Positions 16,302 through 26,238 of a stretch of 64,000 bases of DNA are shown here, piece after piece. Under the pieces are notes generated by a model. It had not been told where the DNA came from, ran no database searches, and saw nothing but the letters and a program-made list of their open reading frames with translations. The position numbers and the translations under genes are program-made. Source of the DNA: Devosia aquimaris (GTDB lineage: Bacteria > Pseudomonadota > Alphaproteobacteria > Rhizobiales > Devosiaceae); NCBI RefSeq assembly GCF_020169335.1, contig NZ_JAIEZN010000001.1:1195426-1259425 (forward strand), given 5' to 3'. Position 1 is the first letter of the stretch. The number at the start of each line of letters is the position of its first letter.

Positions 16302-18728
16302 TCAAGCGACGGACCTGCTGAATCGGAATGCCATGGGGACTGAAGGAAGGTGGTTCTCAGAGCTGGACATTAATAGCAACCGATTGACGCTGTTGTCCTG
16401 GATACCCCCAAAAGGGAAAAGACCAGTGATCTTGCCAATTGTTACAGGGGGCCTCGATTTCCGGATCGACGCTTGCGCAGAGGCATGCGTCTTCATGAAC
16501 TTTGCTCCAAGGTGCGCCTCAAAATTCTGCCGGCGTGGCTGTCCACCAGCGCTGACTTTGGCAAGGTACGAAGAGGCCTCACGGAAGATGGTCGCATATC
16601 CATGGAAAGTGGGGCTACACATCTGATCCGCCAAGTCTTCAAAGCGGTAGCCTATTGAGAACGTGGACTGATCAAGATTTTCAGACAGCTCAGCAAGCAG
16701 CGGAGGCATCCCCAACATGATCTTTCTAGATGCACGTTTGAGTTCCCTCCAGCGGTGTTCGCTGTCGGTGACAATGTGTGATCCGGTCGCCTGCGCGATA
16801 TACATTGCCATCTCGAAATTTGGCGCCAGCCGTGCCAATTGAAATTGGCCGCCTCGGTCAGCTGTTGGGTCTACGTTTCGCAGTGATGCCAGAGGATCAG
16901 CTTCGCGTTTTTCAGCAAGGTAACGAATTGCGGCGTTCACATCACCTTGCTCAAGTTCGGGCATGATCTCTGCGAGGTCCCTCCGAAGTTTTGATTCTGG
17001 CGTTATCCCTTCGATGCTGCGCCTCATGTCTTGCATCATGATATCCCGGACTGCAGGCTCATCGTCGATGCTCGCCTTCGACTGCTGTGCCCTAATTTCC
17101 GCCATGGCCATCATTTGCTCGCGCAGATGAAAATCAAAATCGCAGGGATCGGGAATGAGGTTGATGAAGCCAGCGTCAACAAAGGGCACCACGTTAATAA
17201 AGAAGACAACTGCCTTCAAAAATTCATCGCGATATTTACTTGGGAATTTTACCGGGTTGAATTCGTCATTCACAATGCCAGGATGAATGAACGGATTTTC
17301 GACGATGATTTGTCCAAAATACGGAGCGGCCCCAAGGGCGAAGTTGGCAATATGGTTTGGGTGAATGAGGCCGGCGTATACCGCCCGTGGTGTGCCATCT
17401 GGCTTAGGCAAAAGTGATAGCAAATCCGTCTCAAGAGGCCAGAGCCCCTCATAGAGGCTATATATTTCTGCAATCTTTTCATCGGTAAGCGAACGCCTTA
17501 CTGAGGCCCAGTCCCGAGTGCCGTCCAACTCGAGAACATTGATGATGCCATTGCACAACATCAGGTTTCTTTCGCGGATGCTCTTCTCTTCCCATGTTGG
17601 CCGCAGATTGACAGGCTTCCGGTCACAACAGTCTCGGAATCGGCGACCAGACCCGCACCCGCACCCGTCCTTTGGCTTCAGCGAAGTAGTCGAAACCTGT
17701 TTCTTGAGAAACTCTCGCTCCTTTTCCGTCCTACCAAACGAGTCCTGGTAGTGCACATGTCCGCTGTCGAACTTGGCGTACATCTCGCCACCAAAGTGCC
17801 AAAGCTGATCCGTCGGCGGAAGAAGTGTTTCCTTGATCTCTGACCAAGACGATGTGACCACTTGCTCGGGGTGCAACCATTCCTTGCGTCCTGCTCCCAC
17901 ATAGCGCTTGGCACTTGCTTTTATGACCAGATTTATCTCGGCCACCTGAAGGTCTGTGAGCTTGCGCTTATGTATGAAGTTGATCGTATTGACCATCGAC
18001 TGCCGGTAGTTGCGAGGAAATGTACGCTTGGTCAACGGCAAGACACTTGGATCTCGGGCGTATTCCAGGTTGGTCAGGATCAGGCAATGGTCGGGACCCA
18101 GAGGGAAGATTGTCTGAGACGCTTTCAGTGCAATTGCCGGGTCGTGGGGACCAAATTTCTCCGGCGGCATTGCGTGGTTGTAAACTGTTACAGGGTGGTC
18201 GCTCACCAAGAACTTTGTGCTGACTTCCTCTGCTGAAACGATCTCGCGAACCCCTTCAGTCCATATCGTACAGTTCATCCTGCGAATGCCTTGCATTTCG
18301 CGCATGAGCTCGTTCTGGCTGAGTTGTGGGTACTGTGCGCGCAGCCATTGCAGGCCTTTAGGAGTGCGGACCTTCTGGATATCCAGATACTCGAAAAAAG
18401 TCAGAAAGTGTGCGTGCCAATTGGTTTCACCGCCTGCGGCGAAGGCCTTAACAGCCACGGCGCCACGCCTGTCGATATCCCCAAAAAGCTTGCGTTCAAT
18501 CTCATCATTCACCGCGGTTCCGAAGAAGGTTGAGTACAGGTCCTCCTCGAAAAAGGCGCTTATGGGCGCCTTGTCCTCGATTGAACGACCCGTCTGAACT
18601 ATGCGGCCGTTGGCGAGAACTCTTGTTGGCGGCGATTTGTCGAGGACACTGAGCTTCGACCGACCGTCGACGAGAAACTGCCTCTGATACCACTGAGGCA
18701 CGAAGTGGTTGTCGCGAGTGATCGGCAT
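16302..18728 (-). CDS. DUF4238 protein with SEC-C motif and large C-terminal extension
   Basis: An 808-residue protein. Residues 5-285 match the DUF4238 pattern (HFVPQWYQRQFL at the start, FLVSDHPVTVYN near 175, FPLGPDHCLIL near 210). A SEC-C zinc motif follows at 354-370 (GCGCGSGRRFRDCCDR). Residues 371-808 are of no recognised family. No signal peptide or membrane segment. Base composition is visibly lower in GC than neighbours, which suggests acquisition. DUF4238 genes are often lone accessory genes of unknown function; a defence or nucleic-acid role is only a guess. The start ATG has a distant GGAG. Confidence 0.7.
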   Translation of the reverse strand: MPITRDNHFVPQWYQRQFLVDGRSKLSVLDKSPPTRVLANGRIVQTGRSIEDKAPISAFFEEDLYSTFFGTAVNDEIERKLFGDIDRRGAVAVKAFAAGGETNWHAHFLTFFEYLDIQKVRTPKGLQWLRAQYPQLSQNELMREMQGIRRMNCTIWTEGVREIVSAEEVSTKFLVSDHPVTVYNHAMPPEKFGPHDPAIALKASQTIFPLGPDHCLILTNLEYARDPSVLPLTKRTFPRNYRQSMVNTINFIHKRKLTDLQVAEINLVIKASAKRYVGAGRKEWLHPEQVVTSSWSEIKETLLPPTDQLWHFGGEMYAKFDSGHVHYQDSFGRTEKEREFLKKQVSTTSLKPKDGCGCGSGRRFRDCCDRKPVNLRPTWEEKSIRERNLMLCNGIINVLELDGTRDWASVRRSLTDEKIAEIYSLYEGLWPLETDLLSLLPKPDGTPRAVYAGLIHPNHIANFALGAAPYFGQIIVENPFIHPGIVNDEFNPVKFPSKYRDEFLKAVVFFINVVPFVDAGFINLIPDPCDFDFHLREQMMAMAEIRAQQSKASIDDEPAVRDIMMQDMRRSIEGITPESKLRRDLAEIMPELEQGDVNAAIRYLAEKREADPLASLRNVDPTADRGGQFQLARLAPNFEMAMYIAQATGSHIVTDSEHRWRELKRASRKIMLGMPPLLAELSENLDQSTFSIGYRFEDLADQMCSPTFHGYATIFREASSYLAKVSAGGQPRRQNFEAHLGAKFMKTHASAQASIRKSRPPVTIGKITGLFPFGGIQDNSVNRLLLMSSSENHLPSVPMAFRFSRSVA

Positions 18729-18787
18729 TTTGTGTGCATTCTCCGCCGCCCACCGGCCAGTTCATGTATTGTTCTCTCGGAGATTGA

Positions 18788-18808
18788 GCGGCGAGAAAAT
18801 CTCGCCGC
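18788..18808. repeat. Hairpin upstream of the DUF4238 gene
   Basis: Arms GCGGCGAGA and TCTCGCCGC (9 bases, perfect) around AAA, 60 bases upstream of the DUF4238 start. On the plus strand it is followed by a T-rich stretch (TCTATTTACTTT). Could be a terminator read on the plus strand or a site in the promoter of the DUF4238 gene. Confidence 0.45.
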
Positions 18809-18897
18809 CGTCTATTTACTTTGAATAACTGCGCTTGATTGTTCGGTTCGTTTAGAGCCTTGCGTCTGAGTTTAAGACTCTAGGCCTCTCACCACAT

Positions 18898-18921
18898 GGA
18901 AGCCCAGAATTCTGGGCTTCC
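18898..18921 (-). terminator. Perfect palindrome after nrdJ
   Basis: Twelve-base arms GGAAGCCCAGAA and TTCTGGGCTTCC with no spacer, 58 bases past the nrdJ stop codon. Placed as expected for the nrdJ terminator, though without a T run; an AAGCCC-GGGCTT stem is common for terminators in this group. Confidence 0.55.
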
Positions 18922-18978
18922 TAGATACGCTCAGGACGTGCTGTCCTACCTTAAGTACTTGCAGCGAAATAGGTAGTC

Positions 18979-21900
18979 TCAGCTACAACCCGTCGTCGTG
19001 CCGCACGTATCGCACTTCAGGCACGTGCCGTTCCGGACCATCGTAAAATTGTGGCACTCGGTGCACTGGTCGCCGGTGTAGCCCTTCATCTGGGCTTCGG
19101 CACGCAGCAGGCCCGTGTCCTTGGACGGCGGCGGGCTGGGGATCGGGTTCAGTTCCGCCGGCGCGAAGGCCGAGGGGCTGAGCTGGGTGTCGGTCTTGAG
19201 GGCTGTCGCCGTCTTGAGGGCCGTCACCGTCGAGGTCTGCATCGCCTGCACCGGATTGAACTGGTGATCGCCCGAGACGATCATCAGGCTCTTGTTGTTG
19301 ACGCGACCGCGGGTCATGCCGCGCGAGACGAAGCGATCGGCCTGCATGGGAGCGACGGGGGCAGGGGCGGTGCGGCCACCCTTGCTCTCGTCATTGCCCT
19401 TGCCCAGCGACGTCGGGCTTTCCGGGTTCACATGGGCCAGGTCGTCGCGGTCCAGATAGGACACGGCCAGCTCGCGGAACACATAGTCGAGGATCGACGT
19501 GGCGTTCTTGATCCGGTCATTGCCCATCACCATGCCGGCGGGCTCGAAGCGGGTGAAGGTGAAGGCCTCCACATACTCGTCCAGCGGCACGCCATATTGC
19601 AGGCCCAGGGAGATGGCGATGGCGAAATTGTTCATCATCGCGCGGAAGGCGGCACCTTCCTTGTGCATGTCGATGAAGATCTCGCCCAGGCGACCATCGT
19701 CATATTCGCCGGTGCGCAGATAGACCTTGTGGCCACCGACAACGGCCTTCTGGGTATAGCCCTTGCGGCGATCGGGCATCTTTTCGCGGTCGCGCACGAC
19801 CGTTTCAACGATGCGCTCGACAATGCGTTCGGCGACATGGGGCACGCGGGCGGCAGCCGACATGGCCGCCAGTTCCTCGGCAGCCTCATCCTCATCGTCA
19901 TCGGCCGCGGCCAGGACGGAGGAATTGAGCGGCTGGCTGAGCTTGGACCCGTCGCGATAGAGGGCGTTGGCCTTCAGAGCCAGGCGCCAGCTCATCATAT
20001 AGGCTTCCTTGGCGTCTTCCACCGTCGCATCATTGGGCATGTTGATGGTCTTGGAGATGGCGCCCGAGATGAACGGCTGAGCCGCCGCCATCATCAGGAT
20101 GTGGCTCTCGATCGAGAGCGAGCGCTTGCCGATCTTGCCGCAGGGGGCGGCGCAGTCGAACACCGGCAGGTGCTCGGCCTTGAGGTGCGGCGCGCCTTCG
20201 AGCGTCATCGCGCCACAGACGTGGATATTGGCGGCCTCGACGTCCTTCTTGGAAAAGCCCAGGAAGCTCAGCAGGTCAAAGCTGAAGTCATTGAGCTGCT
20301 CGTCGGTGACGCCCAGGCTCTTGAGGAAATCAGCACCCAGCGTCCACTGGTTGAAGATGAACTTGATGTCGAACGCCGAGGCGGTCGCGGCATTGAGCGC
20401 GGCGATCTTGTCGTCGGTAAAGCCCTTGGCGCGCAGCGTCGAGGGGTTGATGCCCGGCGCCTGGTTGAGATTGCCATGGCCGACCGCATAGGCCTCCATC
20501 TCGGCAATGTCGCCTTCCGAATAGCCCAGGGTGCGCAGGGCCGGCGGCACGGCGCGGTTGATGATCTTGAAGTAGCCGCCACCGGCCAGCTTCTTGAACT
20601 TGACCAGGGCGAAATCGGGCTCGATGCCGGTGGTGTCGCAATCCATCACCAGGCCGATGGTGCCGGTGGGGGCGATAACCGAAACCTGGGCGTTACGGAA
20701 GCCATGCTTCTCGCCCAGCGCCAGGGCATTGTCCCAAGCCAGCTTGGCGCGTTCGGACAGAGCCGCATCGCTCAGATTGGCATGGTCCAGCGGCACGGGC
20801 GTGATCGAGAGGCCTTCATAGCCCGTCGCATTGCCATGGGCGGCGTTGCGGTGGTTGCGGATGACGCGCAGCATGTGCTTGGCGTTGCGCTTGTAGTCCT
20901 TGAACGGGCCCAGCTCCTTGGCCATTTCGGCCGACGTGGCGTAGCTGACGCCGGTCATGATGGCGGTGACGGCACCGGCAATGGCGCGGCCTTCCACCGA
21001 GTCATAGGGAATGCCCGAGGTCATCAGGAACCCGCCGATATTGGCATAGCCAATGCCCAGCGTGCGATATTCGAACGAGCGCTCGGCAATCGCCTTGGAC
21101 GGGAACTGCGCCATCATCACCGAGATTTCGAGCACGATGGTCCACAGGCGCACCGTGTGCTCATAGGCGGCGGTATCGAAGCTGCCATCGGTATTGCGAT
21201 AGGGCAGCAGGTTCACCGAGGCCAGATTGCAGGCGGTGTCATCCAGGAACATATATTCCGAGCAGGGGTTCGACGCATTGATCGGACCGGCTTCGGGGCT
21301 GGTGTGCCACTCATTGATGGTGGTGTGATACTGGATGCCCGGATCGGCCGAGGCCCAGGCGGCATAGCCCACCTGTTCCCACAGGTCGCGCGCCTTGAGC
21401 GTCTTGGTCACCTTGCCCGAGGAGCGGGCCTTGAGCTGCCATTCCCCGTCGCCTTCAACGGCGCGCAGGAAATCATCGGTGACGCGCACCGAATTGTTCG
21501 AGTTCTGGCCCGAGACGGTGAGGTAGGCTTCGCTGTCCCAATCGGTGTCGTAGACCGGGAATTCGATATCGGTATAGCCCTGCTTGGCGAACTGGATGAC
21601 GCGGAAGATGTAGTTCTCCGGCACCAGGGCCTTCTTGGCGGCGCGCACTTCGCGCTTGAGGGCCGGGTTCTTGGCCACGTCAAAGCAGTCATCGCCCGAA
21701 CCGTCGCAGTTGACAGCGGCCTTCATGATAGCCTTGAGGTGCTTGGAGACCACCTTGGAGCCGGTGACGAGCGCGGCGACCTTCTGCTCTTCCTTGACCT
21801 TCCAGTTGATATATTCCTCGACATCGGGGTGGTCGATGTCCAGCACCACCATCTTGGCGGCGCGACGGGTGGTGCCGCCCGACTTGATGGCGCCGGCAGC

Positions 21901-22689
21901 GCGGTCACCGATCTTGAGGAAGCTCATTAGGCCGCTCGACTTGCCGCCGCCCGACAGGCGTTCGCCGGCGCCGCGCAGGGCCGAGAAATTGGTGCCCGTG
22001 CCCGAACCATATTTGAACAGGCGGGCTTCGCGGACCCACAGGTCCATGATGCCGTTGTCATTGACCAGATCGTCATTGACCGACTGGATGAAGCAGGCAT
22101 GCGGCTGCGGATGCTCGTAGGAGCTCTTAGAGCTCACCAGCTTGTGGGTGAAGGGGTCGACATAGAAGTGGCCCTGGCCGGGGCCATCGATGCCATAGGC
22201 CCAGTGCAGGCCCGTGTTGAACCACTGCGGGCTGTTGGGCGCCACGCGCTGGGTGGCCAGCATATAGGCCAGCTCGTCAAAGAAGGTGCGCGCATCTTCC
22301 TCGCTGTCGAAATAGCCGCCCTTCCAGCCCCAATAGGTCCAGGTGCCGGCCAGGCGATCAAATACCTGGCGGCTGTCCATTTCCGAGCCAAAGCGCTCTG
22401 CTTCGGGCAGCTTGGCGAGCGCTGCCTCATCGGGGACCGAGCGCCACAGCCAGCTGGGGACGGAATTCTCCTCAACCTTCTTGAGCACCTTGGCGACGCC
22501 GGCCTTGCGGAAATATTTCTGCGCAATGATGTCAGCGGCAACCTGGCTCCAGGTCGACGGAATCGCGATGTCTTCGAGCTTGAAGACCACCGAGCCGTCC
22601 GGATTGCGGATCTCGCTGGTGGCCGAGCGGAATTCGATGCCGCTGTAGCGATCCTGGTTGGCTGTCGTGAACCGGCGTTCAATGCGCAT
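18979..22689 (-). CDS. nrdJ: Adenosylcobalamin-dependent class II ribonucleotide reductase
   Basis: A 1236-residue enzyme that reduces ribonucleotides to deoxyribonucleotides using adenosylcobalamin, independent of oxygen. The active-site region [24 protein letters not shown] and the finger-loop area typical of NrdJ are present, as is the cysteine-rich C-terminal tail ([21 protein letters not shown]) that passes electrons. The start at 22689 ([12 protein letters not shown]) matches the usual alphaproteobacterial N-terminus; ten more in-frame residues upstream are not needed. It implies that the cell makes or imports B12, as does metH in this window. Confidence 0.95.
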   Translation of the reverse strand: MRIERRFTTANQDRYSGIEFRSATSEIRNPDGSVVFKLEDIAIPSTWSQVAADIIAQKYFRKAGVAKVLKKVEENSVPSWLWRSVPDEAALAKLPEAERFGSEMDSRQVFDRLAGTWTYWGWKGGYFDSEEDARTFFDELAYMLATQRVAPNSPQWFNTGLHWAYGIDGPGQGHFYVDPFTHKLVSSKSSYEHPQPHACFIQSVNDDLVNDNGIMDLWVREARLFKYGSGTGTNFSALRGAGERLSGGGKSSGLMSFLKIGDRAAGAIKSGGTTRRAAKMVVLDIDHPDVEEYINWKVKEEQKVAALVTGSKVVSKHLKAIMKAAVNCDGSGDDCFDVAKNPALKREVRAAKKALVPENYIFRVIQFAKQGYTDIEFPVYDTDWDSEAYLTVSGQNSNNSVRVTDDFLRAVEGDGEWQLKARSSGKVTKTLKARDLWEQVGYAAWASADPGIQYHTTINEWHTSPEAGPINASNPCSEYMFLDDTACNLASVNLLPYRNTDGSFDTAAYEHTVRLWTIVLEISVMMAQFPSKAIAERSFEYRTLGIGYANIGGFLMTSGIPYDSVEGRAIAGAVTAIMTGVSYATSAEMAKELGPFKDYKRNAKHMLRVIRNHRNAAHGNATGYEGLSITPVPLDHANLSDAALSERAKLAWDNALALGEKHGFRNAQVSVIAPTGTIGLVMDCDTTGIEPDFALVKFKKLAGGGYFKIINRAVPPALRTLGYSEGDIAEMEAYAVGHGNLNQAPGINPSTLRAKGFTDDKIAALNAATASAFDIKFIFNQWTLGADFLKSLGVTDEQLNDFSFDLLSFLGFSKKDVEAANIHVCGAMTLEGAPHLKAEHLPVFDCAAPCGKIGKRSLSIESHILMMAAAQPFISGAISKTINMPNDATVEDAKEAYMMSWRLALKANALYRDGSKLSQPLNSSVLAAADDDEDEAAEELAAMSAAARVPHVAERIVERIVETVVRDREKMPDRRKGYTQKAVVGGHKVYLRTGEYDDGRLGEIFIDMHKEGAAFRAMMNNFAIAISLGLQYGVPLDEYVEAFTFTRFEPAGMVMGNDRIKNATSILDYVFRELAVSYLDRDDLAHVNPESPTSLGKGNDESKGGRTAPAPVAPMQADRFVSRGMTRGRVNNKSLMIVSGDHQFNPVQAMQTSTVTALKTATALKTDTQLSPSAFAPAELNPIPSPPPSKDTGLLRAEAQMKGYTGDQCTECHNFTMVRNGTCLKCDTCGTTTGCS

Positions 22690-23381
22690 AGTCGTCTTAG
22701 TCCCCAATGTAGCGGGCACACGAAGGCCCGCGAGCCGAAAACCGGCTTCTCATCCAAATCTGTGTTGACGCGTCACCCACCGAACCCGTGGCCGGGTCCG
22801 AAAAACTTGCCTGTGCCCATGCCTGGTGCCGATCTGTTGCCAGCGCTTTCAGCAGGGGTCTTTCGCCCGCAGCGGGAGGCGCCGCGAACTGGCTAAAAAC
22901 ATCTGCCGATTCAAATCCAGCGTCAACGCAAGAAATCACAAGGTGTAGTGGTCGGGCAGGGTCGAGTGACAACGTCTAGTAGGCTCAATATGTGGATTGT
23001 GGGGACAAATGGCAAGGAAAACGGGCTCTTGATTGGCCCGCTTGAGGCGGCATTTCATGTCACCTTTCCGTCACATGAACTTGCCGAAAAACCTCCGCTA
23101 AGCGCCCGCGAATCCTGGTGTTCCCGGTCGCACCTGGCGGCATTAGCGCATCGCTAACCATGCCGATAAAAGACAGAATCGCCGCCCCAAAAAGCTGTCA
23201 AGCGCAGATATTTCGACCCCATCGCGCTTGCCGCCGGCACACAACGGCACACACCAGCGCTTGTGCCTGTCGGTCGCCATGACGCTAAAGGCACTATCTA
23301 TAGCGGCGTCATCGCCAATGCCCGTGCACCGCAAAAACACCATCAAACCAGCCCGGCAACACTAGGCTGTGCCAGCGACCC
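22690..23381. promoter_or_regulatory. Long gene-free promoter region between nrdJ and NDUFA12
   Basis: About 690 bases without a supportable gene between divergent genes. Visible elements: a GCGGGC/GCCCGC hairpin (22713-22733 area) in the presumed nrdJ leader, the palindrome TGACGCGTCA at 22766-22775, and an inverted repeat TTCATGT/ACATGAA with 12-base spacing at 23054-23079. I looked for a cobalamin riboswitch B12 box and for an NrdR box near nrdJ and found no convincing match to either. Confidence 0.45.
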
Positions 23382-23828
23382 ATGGTACACCCGCCCCAGC
23401 GCATCCTCGACGACGACGGAATCGAAGAATTGGCCAAATCCGGTATCAAGCAGTTCCTGACAGAAATCTTCTCCTGGTGGAGCGGCCAGACGTGGGGCAC
23501 ACGCCTGTGGATCTGGCGCTTTGGCGACTACGTCGGCAGCGATGAATTCGGCAACAAATACTATCAGGATCGCAAGGCGGACCGCCGCTATGTGACCTAT
23601 GCCGGCTATGCCGACGCCTCCACCATTGGCGAGGGTTGGCACGGCTGGATGCACCACCGTACCGACGTGGTGCCCACCAAGGCGAACTACGTCGCCAAGC
23701 CCTGGCAGCTGCCGCACGAGCCCAATCTCACCGGCACCGCAGCCGCCTACCGTCCCGATGGCAGCCTGCTTAGCAAGGGCGAGCGCCCGCGCGTGACCGG
23801 CGACTACACCGCCTGGTCGCCCGAATAA
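23382..23828 (+). CDS. NADH:ubiquinone oxidoreductase subunit NDUFA12 (17.2 kDa)
   Basis: A 148-residue accessory subunit of respiratory complex I found in alphaproteobacteria and mitochondria. Diagnostic stretch: FSWWSGQTWGTRLWIWRFGDYVGSDEFGNKYYQ, then WHGWMHHRTDVVPTK and KPWQLPHEPNLTGTAAAY. The first 20 residues (MVHPPQRILDDDGIEELAKS) are an N-terminal extension to the usual start near IKQFL, so a later start is possible but no better codon is seen. Followed closely by the DUF2155 gene, the usual order in this group. Confidence 0.92.
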   Translation: MVHPPQRILDDDGIEELAKSGIKQFLTEIFSWWSGQTWGTRLWIWRFGDYVGSDEFGNKYYQDRKADRRYVTYAGYADASTIGEGWHGWMHHRTDVVPTKANYVAKPWQLPHEPNLTGTAAAYRPDGSLLSKGERPRVTGDYTAWSPE

Positions 23829-23838
23829 GGACGGCGCC

Positions 23839-24264
23839 TTGCGCCACCGACCCATTCTGACCCGCATGCGCACCATGCTGGGGCCGTTGGCGGCCCTGGC
23901 GCTGCTGGCCATGCCCGTTCAGGCGCAGCCGATCGCCAATCCGGTGGCGACCTTCGCCGGGCTCGACAAGATCACCGGTCGAATCACGCGCTTCGACGTC
24001 TATATCGACGAGACGGTGCTGTTCGGCGCACTCGAGATCACGCCGCGCGCCTGCTACAACCGCGCAGCCACTGAAACGCAGCGCACCTCAGCCTTCATCG
24101 AGGTGGACCAGCGCAGCCTCAATGGCGCCTCCAAGCGCATCTTCACCGGCTGGATGTTCGCCGACAGCCCGGCACTGCACGCCATCGACCACGCGATTTA
24201 TGACGTGTGGCTGATCGAGTGCAAAACCAGCACGACCGTGCCGCCGCCCAGCGAGCGGCCATAG
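23839..24264 (+). CDS. DUF2155 exported protein
   Basis: A 141-residue protein with a signal peptide (MLGPLAALALLAMPVQA) and the DUF2155 core (ATFAGLDKITGRITRFDVYIDETVLFGALEITPRACY and FTGWMFADSPALHAIDHAIYDVWLIEC). The family is alphaproteobacterial and of unknown role, typically next to NDUFA12 as here. The TTG at 23839 has an AAGGACGG ribosome site; the ATG at 23866 would give a shorter leader but lacks one. Confidence 0.85.
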   Translation: MRHRPILTRMRTMLGPLAALALLAMPVQAQPIANPVATFAGLDKITGRITRFDVYIDETVLFGALEITPRACYNRAATETQRTSAFIEVDQRSLNGASKRIFTGWMFADSPALHAIDHAIYDVWLIECKTSTTVPPPSERP

Positions 24265-24363
24265 GGCCCACGAATACCGGTCAAGGGCCTGTCGAAACCG
24301 GGCGCCGTGGCTCGTCTTGTCGGCATGACGATGCAGTGCATCATCCAGCCAGAGGAGACCGCC

Positions 24364-24861
24364 GTGCTCACCGTTCCACAAACTCAGCCCAGGCCCGCCC
24401 GGCCTTACGCCTTCATCAGCTATACCGTGCCCATGAGCGCGGTCGCCAAGCCGGCCGACGAAGGCTTCCCGGCCCTGTTCGCCTGGCTGGGTCAGCACGG
24501 CATCGCCCCGGTGGGCGCGCCTTTCTACAACTACCGGCGCATCGACATGGCGGCGACGCTTGAGATCGAGGCCGGCGTGGAAGTGGAAGCGGCCGGGCAG
24601 GGGGATGGACCGGTGCAGTTCGGCACATTGCCCGCAGGCAATTTTGTCAGCACCACCCATACCGGCCCCTACGACCAGCTCTATGACGCCACCGCCATGC
24701 TGATCGGCTGGGCCAAGGAGCGCGGCATTGCATGGGATATGACTCCGGCGGCAGACGGCGACCACTTTGCCTGCCGGCTGGAAATCTACGAAACCGACCC
24801 GTCCGAGGTTCCAGACCCGGCTGATTGGGTGACCCGGCTGGAAATAAAGACGGCAGACTAG
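24364..24861 (+). CDS. GyrI-like small-molecule-binding domain protein
   Basis: A 165-residue stand-alone GyrI/SOUL-type effector-binding domain: PYAFISYTVPMSAV at the start, a central AGVEVEAAGQGDGPVQFGTLPAG and the characteristic TTHTGPYDQLYDATAMLIGWAKERG. Such domains bind hydrophobic small molecules or, in some cases, hydrolyse them. I chose the GTG at 24364 because AGAGGAG lies six bases before it; upstream starts at 24307, 24325 and 24331 are in frame. Plus-strand gene, convergent with the lexA operon. Confidence 0.72.
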   Translation: MLTVPQTQPRPARPYAFISYTVPMSAVAKPADEGFPALFAWLGQHGIAPVGAPFYNYRRIDMAATLEIEAGVEVEAAGQGDGPVQFGTLPAGNFVSTTHTGPYDQLYDATAMLIGWAKERGIAWDMTPAADGDHFACRLEIYETDPSEVPDPADWVTRLEIKTAD

Positions 24862-25030
24862 GGCGTGCCAGTCATTCGCCCCGCCTCTACCCAGGAGAAC
24901 AGGCAAGCCGGACACCAGGGACAAAAAGAGCCGGACGTCGTCACGCCGACGCCCCAGGATCGCACAGACCAGACTGTGACCGCGCCAGCACGCGAGGGAA
25001 GCAGGGCGTGTGCGGCTACGCGCTCACGCC

Positions 25031-25414
25031 TCAAGACCGATCCGGCTCCGGGCTGAGATGCTCATGCACAATCTGCCAGCCATCGGCACCATCGGCCAGC
25101 ACCGACGTGCCCCGGCCAATGCCGGTGGTCGGCACTCCATCGACACTGGCGCGCCAGCAAAAGCGATAGACACAGACCGCCGCACGATCGCCGCGCGCGA
25201 TCCACTCAACATCCTCAAGCCAATAGGTTTCGTCGCTCAACACCCGCCAGGTCGCGGCGAAGGCCCGACTGATGGCAGCATGCCCCCGATGCGAACCATC
25301 GCCGAACCAGAAAACAGCCTCATCGGCAATCAGTGGTGCGACCAGCTCAAAGCGATGCGCATTGATGCGCTCCGCATAAAGTGCCATTGCCGCCTCCGGA
25401 CTGCCGGCGCGCAT
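25031..25414 (-). CDS. NTF2/SnoaL-like domain protein
   Basis: A 127-residue cone-fold protein of the nuclear transport factor 2/SnoaL type: MALYAERINAHRFELVAPLIADEAVFWFGDG, a central RGDRAAVCVYRFCW and a C-terminal DGWQIVHEHLS. Often a small ligand-binding or isomerase-like domain. It begins five bases after the lexA stop codon on the same strand, so it should be co-transcribed and SOS-induced with lexA. No specific substrate can be inferred. Confidence 0.7.
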   Translation of the reverse strand: MRAGSPEAAMALYAERINAHRFELVAPLIADEAVFWFGDGSHRGHAAISRAFAATWRVLSDETYWLEDVEWIARGDRAAVCVYRFCWRASVDGVPTTGIGRGTSVLADGADGWQIVHEHLSPEPDRS

Positions 25415-25419
25415 GGATG

Positions 25420-26133
25420 TCAGTACTTGCGCAGCAAACCCACCAGCCGTCCCTGCACCTTGACGCGATCGGGCGGGAAGATACGGGTTTCATAAGCCGG
25501 ATTGGCGGCCTCGAGCGCAACGGTATTGCCCTTGCGGCGCAGGCGCTTGAGCGTGGCTTCCTCATCATCCACCAGAGCCACGATGATCTCGCCGGTGCTG
25601 GCCTGATCCTGCTTCTTGATGAGCACGGTGTCGCCATCGAAAATGCCGGCATCGATCATGGAGTCGCCGCGCACTTCGAGCGCATAGTGCTCGCCGCTCC
25701 CCAGCATTTCGGGCGGCACCATGATGGTGTGCGAATGGTTCTGGATCGCCTCGATGGGCGTACCGGCCGCGATGCGGCCCATGACCGGAATAGAGATGGG
25801 GCGGGCATAGTCTTCGGCAGCGGACATGCGCGCCGGCGGGCTCGCGACCTTGCCCAAGTTGCCCTCGATCACCGCCGGCTCGAAGCGCGCCTTGCGGCCG
25901 CCAAGCGAGGGGTTCATCGAGTCCGGCAGCTTGACCACTTCGAGCGCCCGGGCCCGATTGGGCAGGCGGCGGATGAAGCCACGCTCCTCCAGCGCCGTGA
26001 TCAGCCGGTGAATGCCCGATTTGGACGCCAGATCGAGGGCATCCTTCATCTCATCGAACGACGGCGGGATGCCGCTTTCCTTCATCCGCTCATGGATGAA
26101 CATCAGCAGCTCGTGTTGTTTGCGCGTGAGCAT
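25420..26133 (-). CDS. lexA: LexA SOS repressor
   Basis: A 237-residue self-cleaving repressor. N-terminal winged helix (residues 1-65, with [18 protein letters not shown]), then an S24 peptidase domain with cleavage bond Ala123-Gly124 ([10 protein letters not shown]), catalytic Ser158 (RGDSMIDAG) and Lys196 ([11 protein letters not shown]). RecA-stimulated autocleavage relieves repression of DNA-repair genes. Two GTTC-N7-GTTC boxes precede the start, fitting autoregulation as in other alphaproteobacteria. Located at the end of the trp-moaC-moeA chain but with its own promoter. Confidence 0.96.
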   Translation of the reverse strand: MLTRKQHELLMFIHERMKESGIPPSFDEMKDALDLASKSGIHRLITALEERGFIRRLPNRARALEVVKLPDSMNPSLGGRKARFEPAVIEGNLGKVASPPARMSAAEDYARPISIPVMGRIAAGTPIEAIQNHSHTIMVPPEMLGSGEHYALEVRGDSMIDAGIFDGDTVLIKKQDQASTGEIIVALVDDEEATLKRLRRKGNTVALEAANPAYETRIFPPDRVKVQGRLVGLLRKY

Positions 26134-26155
26134 GGGCCCCTCGGGGAGAGAATCG

Positions 26156-26170
26156 GAACATAGACAGAAC
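26156..26170 (-). promoter_or_regulatory. SOS box, lexA-proximal
   Basis: GTTC-N7-GTTC on the minus strand (GTTC TGTCTAT GTTC), 22 bases upstream of the lexA start. Matches the alphaproteobacterial LexA consensus exactly. Confidence 0.85.
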
Positions 26171-26180
26171 GACTATACGT

Positions 26181-26195
26181 GTTCCAGTTATGTTC
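26181..26195 (+). promoter_or_regulatory. SOS box, distal, opposite orientation
   Basis: GTTC CAGTTAT GTTC on the plus strand, 10 bases from the first box. With the first it makes an opposed double operator in the lexA promoter. Confidence 0.75.
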
Positions 26196-26238
26196 TGCAA
26201 TATCCCCGCAAAATCCCAGCTTTGCGCCGTCTGGAGCC

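Noticed and set aside
18840-18900. tRNA-like stretch with a terminal CCA near the DUF4238/nrdJ gap
   Set aside because: No acceptor stem pairing or T-loop could be built; a tRNA attachment site for the accessory patch is not supported.
19051-21930. Open frame of 959 codons antisense to nrdJ
   Set aside because: Same effect as above; nrdJ on the minus strand has complete motifs and explains the region.
22690-22960. Cobalamin riboswitch upstream of nrdJ
   Set aside because: A GC-rich hairpin is present but the conserved B12 box and core bases are not found on the minus strand.
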